Source: Chara braunii (lineage: Eukaryota > Streptophyta > Charophyceae > Charales > Characeae). Taken from it: a stretch of DNA of 20,900 nt. Made by a program: the position numbers and the translations under genes. Positions 1-7,900 of this stretch are shown piece after piece. The stretch covers positions 265,120 through 286,019 of the forward strand of contig BFEA01000932.1 in NCBI GenBank assembly GCA_003427395.1, given 5' to 3'. The notes under the pieces were generated by a model. The model did no database searches, was not told the DNA's origin, and saw only the letters and a program-made list of their open reading frames with translations. Every line of letters begins with the position of its first letter. Positions within the stretch are counted from its first letter, which is position 1.

Positions 1-816
1 CTCCCTTGGTGTTGATGAACAGAGCACTGATGAACAGATGGTCAGGGACTTCGTGAATCCCCAACTCCGTTGTAAATCCTTGCCACCAGACGACCGGGTC
101 TTGATGTGTGGAGTCATCAAATTTCTCGATCNGGAATNTCGGCATCTTGTATGGCCTCGCCGAGCTGTTGTTGTGGCTGTGGTCAGTCTGCTGTTGCTGG
201 TGCCCAGCAACTCGAACCGCTGGCTGATGGTGGCCGACTCTGTGAAGGCACTTACNTCTCCTAGCATTGCCAGTACGTGGTCAACGCGTTCCTCTAGTTG
301 GCGGCTAGAGGATGCACTGCTGGAAGCTCCAGCATCTTGTCCTGGTACAGCCTGTTCCAGGTCCAGTACACGGGCGTCCAGTGCCCGTGTGGCATCCTCG
401 TGTTGAATCTTATGGTTCCGCACGGCCCGCTGAAGGTTCGCCAGCTCGGACTGTAAGTGGTTACATGTGTAAACCAACCTGCTCACGAGCTTGGCCATGA
501 ACTCCTTATGATCCTCTTCCGGTGTTGGCTCGTCGCCGTTTGATTCAAAGTGCCAGTATTTGAGTTTCTCGATGCTGTTGGCTTCATGCCGCTACAGCAG
601 AGCCTGGGCTTCCTTGCGGCGAGCCTGGGCATCTGCGTCTGCTTCGACCTGTAGCCGCAGCTTCTCTGTTGTTGCCGCTTCGTCAGCCTGTAGCCGGGCA
701 GCCTTGACTGCCAGCTGGCATTGTTCCTCAGCCTCGATTGCAGCGAGCTGAGCATGGACGCGCTTTTTGTAGTCGGCAATGGGCTCATTGGCCAGTTGGC
801 CTTGCAGGCCCGTCAT
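1..816 (-). pseudogene. Decayed Ty3/gypsy-type retrotransposon gag region (5' part, runs off window)
   Basis: Read on the minus strand from the ATG at 816, the frame gives a basic/acidic coiled-coil-like N-terminus (MTGLQGQLANEPIADYKKR, then a long Ala/Glu/Gln-rich helix) to about residue 74. It then hits TAG at 594-592. The same frame reopens for about 125 codons (YWHFESNGDEPTPEEDHKEF, ELANLQRAVRNHK, VLDLEQAVPGQDAG), another coiled-coil-like region. Near 205-225 the sensible reading moves to another frame, where PYKMP, then IEKFDDST, DPVVWWQGF and HLFISALF can be read up to base 1. The DPVVWWQGF part fits the start of the retrotransposon gag (capsid) domain, which packages element RNA. Three N bases lie inside (132, 138, 255). 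The internal stop and the frameshift make this copy a pseudogene unless they are sequencing errors. The protein style recalls charophyte retroelements from memory only. The pol part would lie beyond the left edge. Confidence 0.7.
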
Positions 817-825
817 GTTGCTGAT

Positions 826-1193
826 GTGGCACTGCTAACGCGGCACTTTGTCTGACGTGGCACTGTGTCTGACGTGGCACTGCTGATGTGGCACTGCTTA
901 CGTGGCACTTTGTCTGACGTGGCTGCTGACGTGGCACTAATGTGGCACTGACGTGTCACCGTTGCTGACATGGCACTGCTGACTTGGCACTGACGTGTCA
1001 CCATTGCTGACGTGTCACTGCTGACGTGGCACTGACGTGTCACCATTGCTGACGTGTCACTGCTGACGTGGCACTGACGTGTCACCGTTGCTGACGTGTC
1101 ACTGTGATGTGGCACTGACGTGTCACCATTGCTGACGTGTCACTGCTGACGTGGCACTGACGTGTCACCATTGCTGACGTGTCACTGCTGATG
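826..1193. repeat. Minisatellite, 42-bp unit built of ACGTGGCACTG / ACGTGTCAC subrepeats
   Basis: The block consists of variants of (G)ACGTGGCACTG and GACGTGTCACC. From about 980 onward it settles into a 42-bp unit (CTGCTGACGTGGCACTGACG followed by TGTCACCATTGCTGACGTGTCA), repeated at least four times with few changes. The left part is more degenerate and loses the period. Because 42 is divisible by three, the minus strand stays open across 813-1115 as a 14-residue repeat (core TSAMVTRQCHVSS); I treat that frame as a by-product. The array sits immediately 5' of the gag start on the minus strand, so it could be leader sequence of that element. Its right end coincides exactly with the adapter at 1194, so the true length is unknown. 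Confidence 0.85.
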
Positions 1194-1231
1194 CTGTCTC
1201 TTATACACATCTAGATGTGTATAAGAGACAG
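1194..1231. other. Nextera mate-pair junction adapter (assembly artefact)
   Basis: Two inverted 19-bp Tn5 mosaic ends lie back to back: CTGTCTCTTATACACATCT at 1194-1212 and its reverse complement at 1213-1231. This 38-bp palindrome is the circularisation junction left by Nextera mate-pair libraries. It is not a natural element. The flanks (minisatellite on the left, CTACTAATATCAGAAATTTT on the right) do not match each other, so the two sides may come from sites kilobases apart. Confidence 0.97.
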
Positions 1232-1892
1232 CTACTAATATCAGAAATTTTCAGATAGAACGAAATGCGAATATCAGAAATTTTCGGATAGTTGTTGCGA
1301 GAATTTTTTTTTCAGAGATTTGACTAAGTCCTACTTGCGTTACTAATGAGTGNTCAATAGATCGCAAGCTGGCTACTTGATTGAGCGGGTCCTCTGAATG
1401 AGAGGTCCGCTCCGATACCAAACTGTTGCATAATGTAACGTGCAGACCAAAACAAGAACCGACCTCTTCAATACAAAGTACAAGATAACACATCGAAAGA
1501 CTTAGATACGAATGATCCGAACAATCAATATTGCAATGCAGCCCTGAACACACATCATCATCATCGTTATCTGGTGTGAAGGGGGTCTGGCGCGTCACAC
1601 AAGAAGACTGCGCCAGCCCCAACCATACACATACGAAGAAGGATGGGTTAGACGAAAGAGGAGGGGAAGATGGGAATGACGACAACACCAAGTCTCGGTA
1701 CAGGCCCAAATAGTCCCTCGTCGAAATGTCTGAATCCCAATATCCAGTCTGGATCCAATGTCGTNAAGTCTCAAGTCACAACTCTTTCTCTCTCTGTCGT
1801 AGTCTGAGAAGTCAGGTGGCGAGAGGGTGAGAAGAGATGGTGGACCTAGAAGAGGAAGAAGGAGAACTCTCTCTCTCTCTCTGAGTCCAGTA
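1232..1892. other. Unassigned stretch, possibly LTR or leader DNA
   Basis: No convincing gene is visible. A short direct repeat AATATCAGAAATTTTC occurs near 1237 and 1272. A hairpin lies at 1383-1412 (arms GAGCGG/CCGCTC and CCTCT/AGAGG around GAATG). A short (CT)n run is at about 1867-1882. Open frames here (for example minus 1251-1709) have no recognisable protein character. The stretch lies between a polyprotein-like C-terminal fragment and a gag start on the same strand, which is where an LTR would be expected, but the adapter at 1194 makes the adjacency unsafe and I could not find matching LTR copies or defined TG...CA ends. Confidence 0.4.
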
Positions 1893-2009
1893 CTAACCTG
1901 TGAAGTTGGCGCCTTCATGCAGGTACCACGAAGATGAGTTGGAGCGATGGCGCCACCAGTAAGTCTCACTGGCCTCCGCCAGTATCTCTCCCACTCTACG
2001 ATCTATCAC
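1893..2009 (-). pseudogene. Short coding-like relic, possibly the C-terminus of a retroelement polyprotein
   Basis: On the minus strand 38 codons are open from a TAG at 2012-2010 to a TAG at 1895-1893. They read VIDRRVGEILAEASE, then TYWWRHRSNSSSW, then YLHEGANFTG. The aromatic-rich, non-repetitive composition looks protein-coding rather than random. It lies upstream of the gag relic on the same strand, so it could be the tail of a neighbouring element. No domain is recognised. It is too short to judge function, and the upstream DNA in this frame is closed by stops. Confidence 0.3.
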
Positions 2010-2026
2010 CTACCATAGCGCCCAAC

Positions 2027-2172
2027 GCTGAAGACTACCACTAAGGCTATGGGCGCCCAGCGCCGAAGACTACAGCTAGCGCTATCTACTACCTAGCGCT
2101 GAAGACTACTGCANCGCTCCTCCNGAGTGCTNCGGCCGAATCCTGAAGACTACTCGTGCCTACTGGAGACTA
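2027..2172. repeat. Short tandem motif cGCTGAAGACTAC, about five copies
   Basis: CGCTGAAGACTAC or close variants occur at about 2027, 2061, 2097, 2141 and (as TGGAGACTAC) 2163. Spacing is 34-46 bp. The intervening DNA is also similar (AGCGC, CTAC). Three N bases lie within the array (2114, 2124, 2132), suggesting assembly uncertainty in the repeat. Confidence 0.55.
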
Positions 2173-2199
2173 CCTACCCGTGAAGTGCCTAGGACAGTC

Positions 2200-2376
2200 C
2201 TATGTATTACCGGGGTGCCTCCTAACTGCCGGCGAGCAGTCCAAGAGGCTGCTCTTGCCAATGCCGATCGGAGGCAGGGGCTGCCGCTGCAGCTCCTGCT
2301 CAAACTCGAGGAACAGGCTATTCTTGGCCTGTTCCGCATCCCTGTTTACGTGCCTNAGTCTTAGGGGCAGGTCGAA
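2200..2376 (-). pseudogene. Coding-like relic with amphipathic Glu/Gln-rich segment
   Basis: The minus strand is open to a TAG at 2202-2200. The readable part contains RHVNRDAEQAKNSLFLEFEQ, ELQRQPLPPIGIGKSSLLD and CSPAVRRHPG. No start codon was found before the frame enters the hairpin array at 2383, and an N interrupts codon 2356-2358. The composition resembles the coiled-coil parts of retroelement gag proteins, and the strand is the same as the gag relic at 1-816. No domain is recognised, so this remains a weak call. Confidence 0.25.
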
Positions 2377-2382
2377 ACAATG

Positions 2383-2570
2383 AGGGCCTGAAAATGGCCC
2401 TCCGTTTCAGGCTGAAAACTCTGGGTCTGAAATACCCAGAAATAGGCTGAAACGGAGTAGGGCCTGCAGACCCTCGGTTTTCAGCTTTCAGGCTGAAAGG
2501 AACGGGGCCTGTAAGCCCTAAGTTTTAGGCTTTTAGGCTGAATGTCCGGGACGGGCTCTGCAGGGCCCGT
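2383..2570. repeat. Tandem array of five small hairpins with covarying stems
   Basis: Five stem-loops occur at about 38-47 bp spacing: AGGGCC/GGCCCT (2383-2401), CTGGGT/ACCCAG (2421-2439), AGGGCC/GACCCT with one mismatch (2459-2474), GGGC/GCCC (2505-2518) and ACGGGC/GCCCGT (2551-2570). The loops are related (TGAAAAT, CTGAAAT, TGCA, CTGTAA, TCTGCAGG). Between hairpins a second motif, TTTCAGGCTGAAA or TTTTAGGCTGAA, recurs; in its first form it is nearly palindromic. Arm sequences differ between units while pairing is largely kept. Function unknown. Confidence 0.7.
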
Positions 2571-3117
2571 GTGGCTACCAGTATGCCACACCTTTGTTCC
2601 GTGGCGGGTTTACTAGCGGATGATGGGGAGTGTGAACCTGTAGTTTGTAGAGTCTTTTGTCTGGTGTGGGTGAGTGATAGTCTGATTTGATTTTCAGCAC
2701 GCATACCCTTGAGGGCAGCGGTCGGTGGTCCCCAGACTCCCCACCTCCTCGAAGGGGTGTCAGTTGTGGGCAGTCATTGATGCTCAACCTCAACCTGGGT
2801 TAAGATAGAGTATGACTTACCGTATGATGGGTTAGGGGACTCGGCCGACTGTATAGGGTTCAGCCCCTCATGATGAGTCGGTGAAACACTGACGCAATAA
2901 TCTGCAACATCCCTCCCTTTCTTGTATTTTTCAAGTTTTTCTCCCTTTCTGGCTATGGTTCACTGGCAGTTCTAATAAAGGGGGAGGGGATAAACAAAGG
3001 GAAGAGATGGAGAAAAGACAAAGCAAAGGAAGACAAAGGGAAAAGTAAGGGAAAGCAAGGAGCCGACCCCGGGTGATGGCCCCGGGGTAGAGGTTGAAAA
3101 GACTGTAGTACTGTACA
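2571..3117. other. No recognisable feature
   Basis: I see no gene, RNA or clear repeat. 2985-3060 is purine-rich (GGGAAGAGATGG, AAAGGGAAAAG). The open frames on the minus strand (2575-2793, 2953-3162) have no protein character. Confidence 0.5.
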
Positions 3118-3234
3118 ATTAGATGCTAGAGTCGGTTTCCACCAGTTGCTGCTCCCCACCAACAGACTGGAGCATCTAGGGACGGGCCCGCTAGAAGGAG
3201 ATACTCATATCACTCCCTCTAGCAGGCCACGTCC
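3118..3234. repeat. Two adjacent imperfect foldbacks
   Basis: The first has arms TAGATGCTAGAGTC (about 3119-3133) and GACTGGAGCATCTA (about 3166-3178), nearly complementary, with a loop of about 33 nt. The second has arms of about 21 nt at 3180-3200 (GGACGGGCCCGCTAGAAGGAG) and 3213-3234, complementary with a few mismatches around a 12-nt loop ATACTCATATCA. Both are of a size seen in small non-autonomous elements or small-RNA precursors, but nothing else supports either identity. Confidence 0.5.
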
Positions 3235-3274
3235 GGATTGAAAAAAGGAAAAAAGGAACAAAAAGGAAAAAGTA

Positions 3275-3640
3275 ATGGAAAATGAGGAGTGCGGAATGAA
3301 GATGAAAGCAAAGGATAAGAAAAGGCTCAAGAATCAGTCTGTCCTTGACGGCGAAGAGGACATGCACTGCAAGGATGAGGTGGATGAACACACGGAAGAC
3401 CTAGCTGAGCATTCTAAGTACAACTGTTGCCATAACAGCTGGCTTTGAGCATGCCCACCATGCAATTCCCACAAATGGCATGCCGATTGCAGGCCCACAT
3501 GAGGGAAGAACGGCACCACAAAAGAACATGCATTAAGCATAACGCCCATAGCCGCAAAATGGGGAGACAGTCCTCTACACACACCGATTCAAAAACCATG
3601 TCATCATAACAATCGTGACAAAGGCGAATGGTGGCTATAG
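3275..3640 (+). pseudogene. Broken Cys/His-rich open frame
   Basis: The ATG at 3275 opens a 57-codon frame ending in TGA at 3446. It starts basic (MKMKAKDKKRLKNQ), becomes acidic (DGEEDMHCKDEVDEHTEDL) and ends YNCCHNSWL. The same frame continues as ACPPCNSHKWHADCRPT to a TGA at 3500, then for 45 more codons (including PCHHNNRDKGEWW) to a TAG at 3638. The clustered Cys and His residues (CCH, CPPC, HKWHADC, PCHH) look like a metal-binding module broken by two stops. I do not recognise the family, and chance remains a fair alternative. Confidence 0.22.
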
Positions 3641-4203
3641 CCAAGTATAACAGTTGTTATAGTTGTGCAAAGGAGGTGGTCTAAGACTCTAAATTATCAC
3701 GCGGCAGCACGGGCCACATGAATGATCATCAACAAAAATGAGATTGCCGACGGTATAGATATATAGATACATCGATAGCATAATAAGAGGTAGGCAACAG
3801 TTAGGCGATGGCGGGAGCATGATGGCGACCGGTGAAGAAAGAAGATACGAAGATCGAAAGAGAAAAAAGGATCAGCCATGTGCGGCATTGCACGGTGATT
3901 CGCGGATTAACAATCCTTTTTCCTCTGCACTCTGTTAATTTAGTTTCCAACTTTCGAAGGACTCGGAAAAAAAAAAAAAAAAAAGATTATCAGACTCCCA
4001 AAGAAAAGGAAGCAGCTTTCAGACACGATGTTGACTAGGACGTTCGAGAAGAGTCCCTTGCTACGCTAGACAACCCAAGTCCTAAACCGAAGCCCCCCCT
4101 GCATTTTTCTTTTTTTTATCCACCTCGCACTAGCTACCTACATATCGCGCTGTCGAGCGCATCGGTCCCACACGGGGACCCTCCCGGCCACGTCACGCAG
4201 GAT
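3641..4203. other. No recognisable gene; contains an A18 tract
   Basis: A run of 18 A lies at 3967-3984. It could be the tail of a minus- or plus-strand retroposed sequence, but no body or target-site duplication was identified. The rest shows no gene or repeat. Confidence 0.5.
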
Positions 4204-5040
4204 TTGGCAGGATTTCTCGCGGAGAGCATTTGCCGCTCCGGCCGAGTGCGCCAGCCGTACCTCTCGCAAGCCCCTACGACAGGACAGAGTCACGCGAGGC
4301 ACCGCTACCTCCACCTGCGGGCGCTGTCACCATCCCTTAGGTGGGCTTATCCCTGCCGAGCTACTGAACCACATGCGAAAGCTTTTCGTATGCAATTGCA
4401 GAGGTGGCCCAGCCGAGGGCGTTTCTCGCTCGCTGTAGCATAGGGGGTACATGCGGTCGAACGCCCAAATCCGAACCCGTACGCGAATCGCCGTACTGGG
4501 GGGCTGAAGTCCCAAACGCGCTCGGCGTCCGTCGACTAGGACGCACCCTACACACCACGCGTTATACGCCACAACTCTCACACTTACCACACATAACACA
4601 GAAAACACCACAAACAACACCACAACACAACAATACTCCTAGTCCCTTCAGTATCCGACCCATAACCTTAAGCGACGAGAATCAGGTAAGTATCGCGCGC
4701 CAGACTTCCATATGAGTGTCGAGTAGCCGTATGACCTTCTCAAGTCAATCAGCTATGCGAACATACGCAAGCTTTTGTGCTGATGGGGTACCACGCGGTA
4801 CTTGTGGCCTCGCGGCCCTTGATATTCTCGAGGGTCGCGTTCGACACTCAAGTGTCGGCTGACAGACGCTTTAAGAGGCAATCTCTCGACGCCAGCCAAC
4901 CGCCATGTGCGGTCGAAGACCACACCCTCTTCTGCACCTTGTGCAGAGGGGTTGAGTAGACAGCTCCAAGCTATCGTGGCGGTCAAATATGAAGGGGTTT
5001 GACTTTGACGGTTTCCACGGACTACAACGTCCAACCATAA
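4204..5040. other. GC-rich unassigned segment with several open frames and foldbacks
   Basis: The segment is GC-richer than its flanks and is open in several frames on both strands (for example plus 4404-4715, minus 4753-5034), which is the expected effect of composition. No domain is recognised. Small foldbacks occur: CGAAA/TTTCG around 4376-4390, CGACAC/GTGTCG around 4830-4856, and TCTGCAC/GTGCAGA at 4931-4947. It could be a CpG-rich promoter-like island or gene remnant, and I cannot decide between them. Confidence 0.35.
4683..4693 (+). promoter_or_regulatory. Perfect-consensus 5' splice donor CAG|GTAAGTAT
   Basis: CAGGTAAGTAT matches the U1 snRNA-complementary donor consensus at every position. 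It follows an AC-rich stretch (4550-4660) that could be 5' UTR. No paired acceptor or following exon was identified, so it may be a chance match. Confidence 0.25.
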
Positions 5041-5783
5041 TAGCTCTAAGAAGCAAGAATTTAGCAGGGACCTCTCTTTTATCTCAGTGCAGCCCTTACT
5101 TAATCACTATGCGCGGCCTCAATGGACCGAGCGAGCACAAGAAAATATGATATAAAATTTATGAGATAGGAGACGATCACTCTCACAATCACGGTATGGC
5201 TTCCTTCGAATATATATATATATATACACATATAATCATACGCAAACCCAAGGCTGAACTTCAATTCACAGAACATACCTGTAATCACATCAAAAATCCA
5301 CAGCAACAGAGCACACACTACACGGGGTCAACTTCAATCATTCTTTGCGCTCACACCCCTCGCTTTAGCCATACGAACCTCACTTTGTGCGCAACTCTCA
5401 AAATAAAGTACTCAACATCTTTATTAAATGACCATTCAATTAAAGTCCAGGTAAAAATAGAACAAAACAACACAAAACACAAGGCTAAAACCTTTTTAGG
5501 TTGAGTAGCAAGAGTGAATTAGAGTTGAGCCGGAAACCGACCTGTTATCAAAAGATAACACAAGGTGATCCTTGTAGGATCAGTTTGAAGCTAGTCAAGC
5601 CTTGAATGAATCTGAATAAAGGTGACCTGCAATGCAGCACAAGCCAGTACCCAAGCCATGCTTGAGTGATCAATAAATAATCCTACCTTTCTAACTAACA
5701 TCTGATAGCAGCATATCCCCTAAACAGGATGGATTGCCAGATCTTTCCTAGCTGAAAATACTCTTAACTCTCTAAATTCTGCA
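5041..5783. other. No recognisable gene
   Basis: AT-rich DNA with a short (TA)n tract at about 5210-5224. No gene or RNA is seen. The composition resembles retroelement untranslated or LTR DNA, but no paired LTR was found. Confidence 0.45.
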
Positions 5784-5900
5784 AAATTTCGGCAACGCTT
5801 CCCGTAGGAAAAATGCCTTCCCAGAATTTCTACAAGTCCAAAAATGACAAACTCTTTCGGATTTGTAGAAATTTCGGCAGCGCTTCTCGTAGGAAAAGTG
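5784..5900. repeat. Direct repeat AAATTTCGGCA(A/G)CGCTTC with an internal foldback
   Basis: Two copies of a 32-bp sequence (AAATTTCGGCARCGCTTCYC followed by GTAGGAAAARTG) lie at 5784-5815 and 5869-5900, 85 bp apart. Between them, AATTTCTACAAGTCC (5825-5839) and GGATTTGTAGAAATT (5859-5873) are inverted complements, forming a 15-bp stem with one G-T pair. The motif TTTCGGCA is reminiscent, from memory, of untranslated parts of some plant gypsy elements; this is weak. Confidence 0.6.
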
Positions 5901-6299
5901 GGCTACCAAGATTTATACAAAGCTGAAAACAAAAATGCAAGACAAAACTATACCTGAGACTAACTTCTGACACCTGCTTGATAACTTAGGCTCAACATTA
6001 GTCCGCATGCCCTCTGAGTGAGACCATGAGCCAATGTTGATCCTAATCCTCAGCAGAGTCGGTCCTATCTCATCCCAAGCTTTCCGCCCATCATCCATCT
6101 TACCTACCTATGGCTCCAGCACTTGGCGAGCATCTACAACAACTACTCTATCAAAGAGAATACCCCAGAGATGACATTCAAAAACATGCATAGGTGAGTG
6201 CAACAACATCTCTCACCAACCCTCAGGTTCTTTTCCAGGTCACATAGTTCGTTCAAAAACCCTCATTATTCCCTTTTTACCCTTCCTTGCATAAGACAT
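5901..6299. other. No recognisable feature
   Basis: No gene, RNA or clear repeat is seen between the direct repeat and the hairpin array. Confidence 0.5.
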
Positions 6300-7900
6300 A
6301 GGGTCAGCCAACCCAACTTATGGATGTGACTGACCTGCCAATTTATATGACTAGGCCACACCAACTTATGGTGCCCCAGTCTGGTAACACAAATATACGT
6401 ACGCATAAGACCAAACCACACCAACTTATGGTGTGACCAGTTTCGGCAAAACGATCGACATAAGGCGTATGACCGGGCCGGACCAACTTATGGTGAGGCT
6501 GGCCAGCCTGAACGTTCGGCATACACATAGAACTGAACCTCCTCAACTTATGAGGGGCCAGCCTCTGCCTAAACAACAACAAAAGGCGTATGACCAAACA
6601 CAACAACTTATGTTGTGTTCGGCTAGCCCACACGATTACATACGACGTAGAGTCAGGCTACCCAACTTATGAGTAGTCCAACCCAGCCTAGACATAATCA
6701 CATGCGTGAAGAACTGAACAGCCCGCAACTTATGCGTTCGCCCAACCTTCGCAATACAACCATGTTCAACTTATAGACATAAGGCATAAAACTTACCACA
6801 ACAACTTATGTTGTGATAATCCTCTGTCTGAACAAAATGACATAAGGCGTACAACCAGGGCGCACCAACTTATGGTGAGACTTGATCAGCCTGATTCTCG
6901 GCATATACAAAAAATTGAACCACCTCAACTTACGAGGAGCCCAGCCTTTGCCTGAACGAACGACGAAAGGCATATGACCAGACACAACAACTTATGTTGT
7001 GTCTGACCAACCCATACAGTGACATATAGCATAAGACTAGGCTACTCAACTTATGAGTAGTCTAGCCCCGCCCAAACAACAACAAGCGCGTATGACCGAA
7101 CAGCCCGCAACTTATGCGTTCGCCCGGCCTCCGCAACACAACTACATCCAATAGATAAGTTTCACAATTAGATTTTTTCTTCAGACGAGTGGTCAGGTCA
7201 CCTCAACTCATGAGGATCCCTACCCAAACGTCAGATATGTTTAGAAAGGGAAAATAGCCAGACTTTATATATCTCTCTGCTTTCGCGTTATCAAGGACAT
7301 AGGACCAACTACCTAACTCATGGGTAAGTCAGCCTGCCCACAGTTACCACACCATTTTATACTCTTAATTTTCTTTCCCCTCTGCTTTGTCTGCTACCGG
7401 CTGATATGGCTGGATCTCCTAACTTATGGCGCCCAGCCTGCCACGAATATACATAATAGGTAATTGTATCACATTATATACTCTGATTCGCTTTAATGAT
7501 GACGACTCATGACTTGACCACACCAACTTATGGTGTGAATAGTCTTGCCTGAACAATAAAGCATAAGACTGATTCACACCAACTTATGGTGTGGTCAGCC
7601 TCAGCCTAAACAATCGACATAAGGCGTATGACCAGACCTCACCAACTCATGGTGAGACTGGTCAGCCTAAACTTTCGGCATACACATAGGTTGAGCCTCC
7701 TCAACTTATGAGGAGTCCAGCCTCTACCTAAACAAACAACGAAAGGCATATGACCAGACACAACAACTTATATTGTGTCTGACCAACCTATACAGTCACA
7801 TACAACATAGAACTAGGCTACCCAACTTATGGGTAGTCTAGCCTGCCAAATAACAAATAGAACAGATGCAATCGACTGAGCAGCCCGCAACTTATGCGTT
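6300..7900. repeat. Array of about 25 hairpins with constant AACTTAT loop and covarying stems
   Basis: Short stem-loops recur roughly every 60 bp. The loop is AACTTAT in most, AACTCAT in three (7205, 7315, 7644) and AACTTAC in one (6927). Arms differ but remain complementary: CACACC/GGTGTG (6417-6435), AACACAAC/GTTGTGTT (6597-6619), CAGACACAAC/GTTGTGTCTG (6979-7005), CTCACC/GGTGAG with an outer GACCAG/CTGGTC (7630-7663), CTCCTC/GAGGAG (7697-7715), and an 11-pair stem containing CTACCC/GGGTAG (7813-7841). The equivalent 11-pair stem at 7037-7065 has CTACTC/GAGTAG, and that at 6658-6676 has the mismatched CTACCC/GAGTAG. A few units (6315, 6727, 7109, 7421, 7889) pair weakly next to the loop. 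Linkers often carry CATAAGGCGTATGACC. No open frame spans the array. It is not a CRISPR array: the conserved part is only the loop and linker, and the variable arms are self-complementary. Confidence 0.9.
6417..7900. repeat. Higher-order repeat of about 384-388 bp (four periods, third one eroded)
   Basis: Hairpin types follow a fixed order: ACC type, CCTC, CACAAC, CTACYC, CGC. CCTC-type loops start at 6545, 6927 and 7703; CACAAC at 6605, 6989 and 7765; CTAC at 6664, 7048 and 7824; CGC at 6727, 7109 and 7889. The first step is 382-384 bp and the second about 776-780 bp, twice 388. A hairpin at 7315 sits exactly one period before 7703, so the stretch 7140-7510 is a diverged third copy. The linkers are conserved between copies too, so whole blocks were duplicated. 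Confidence 0.8.

Noticed and set aside
813-1115. 100-codon minus-strand frame with a 14-residue repeat
   Set aside because: It exists because the minisatellite unit is a multiple of three; no non-repeat protein sequence accompanies it.
1194-1231. Inverted repeat as a natural transposon end or attachment site
   Set aside because: The sequence is exactly the synthetic mosaic-end pair of a sequencing kit, and occurs twice in the window.
4327-5034. Several frames of 60-100 codons on both strands
   Set aside because: GC-rich DNA keeps several frames open at once and none shows domain character.
6300-7900. CRISPR-like array
   Set aside because: The DNA is eukaryotic, the conserved part is a 7-nt loop plus linker, the variable parts are self-complementary stems, and no cas-type genes are present.
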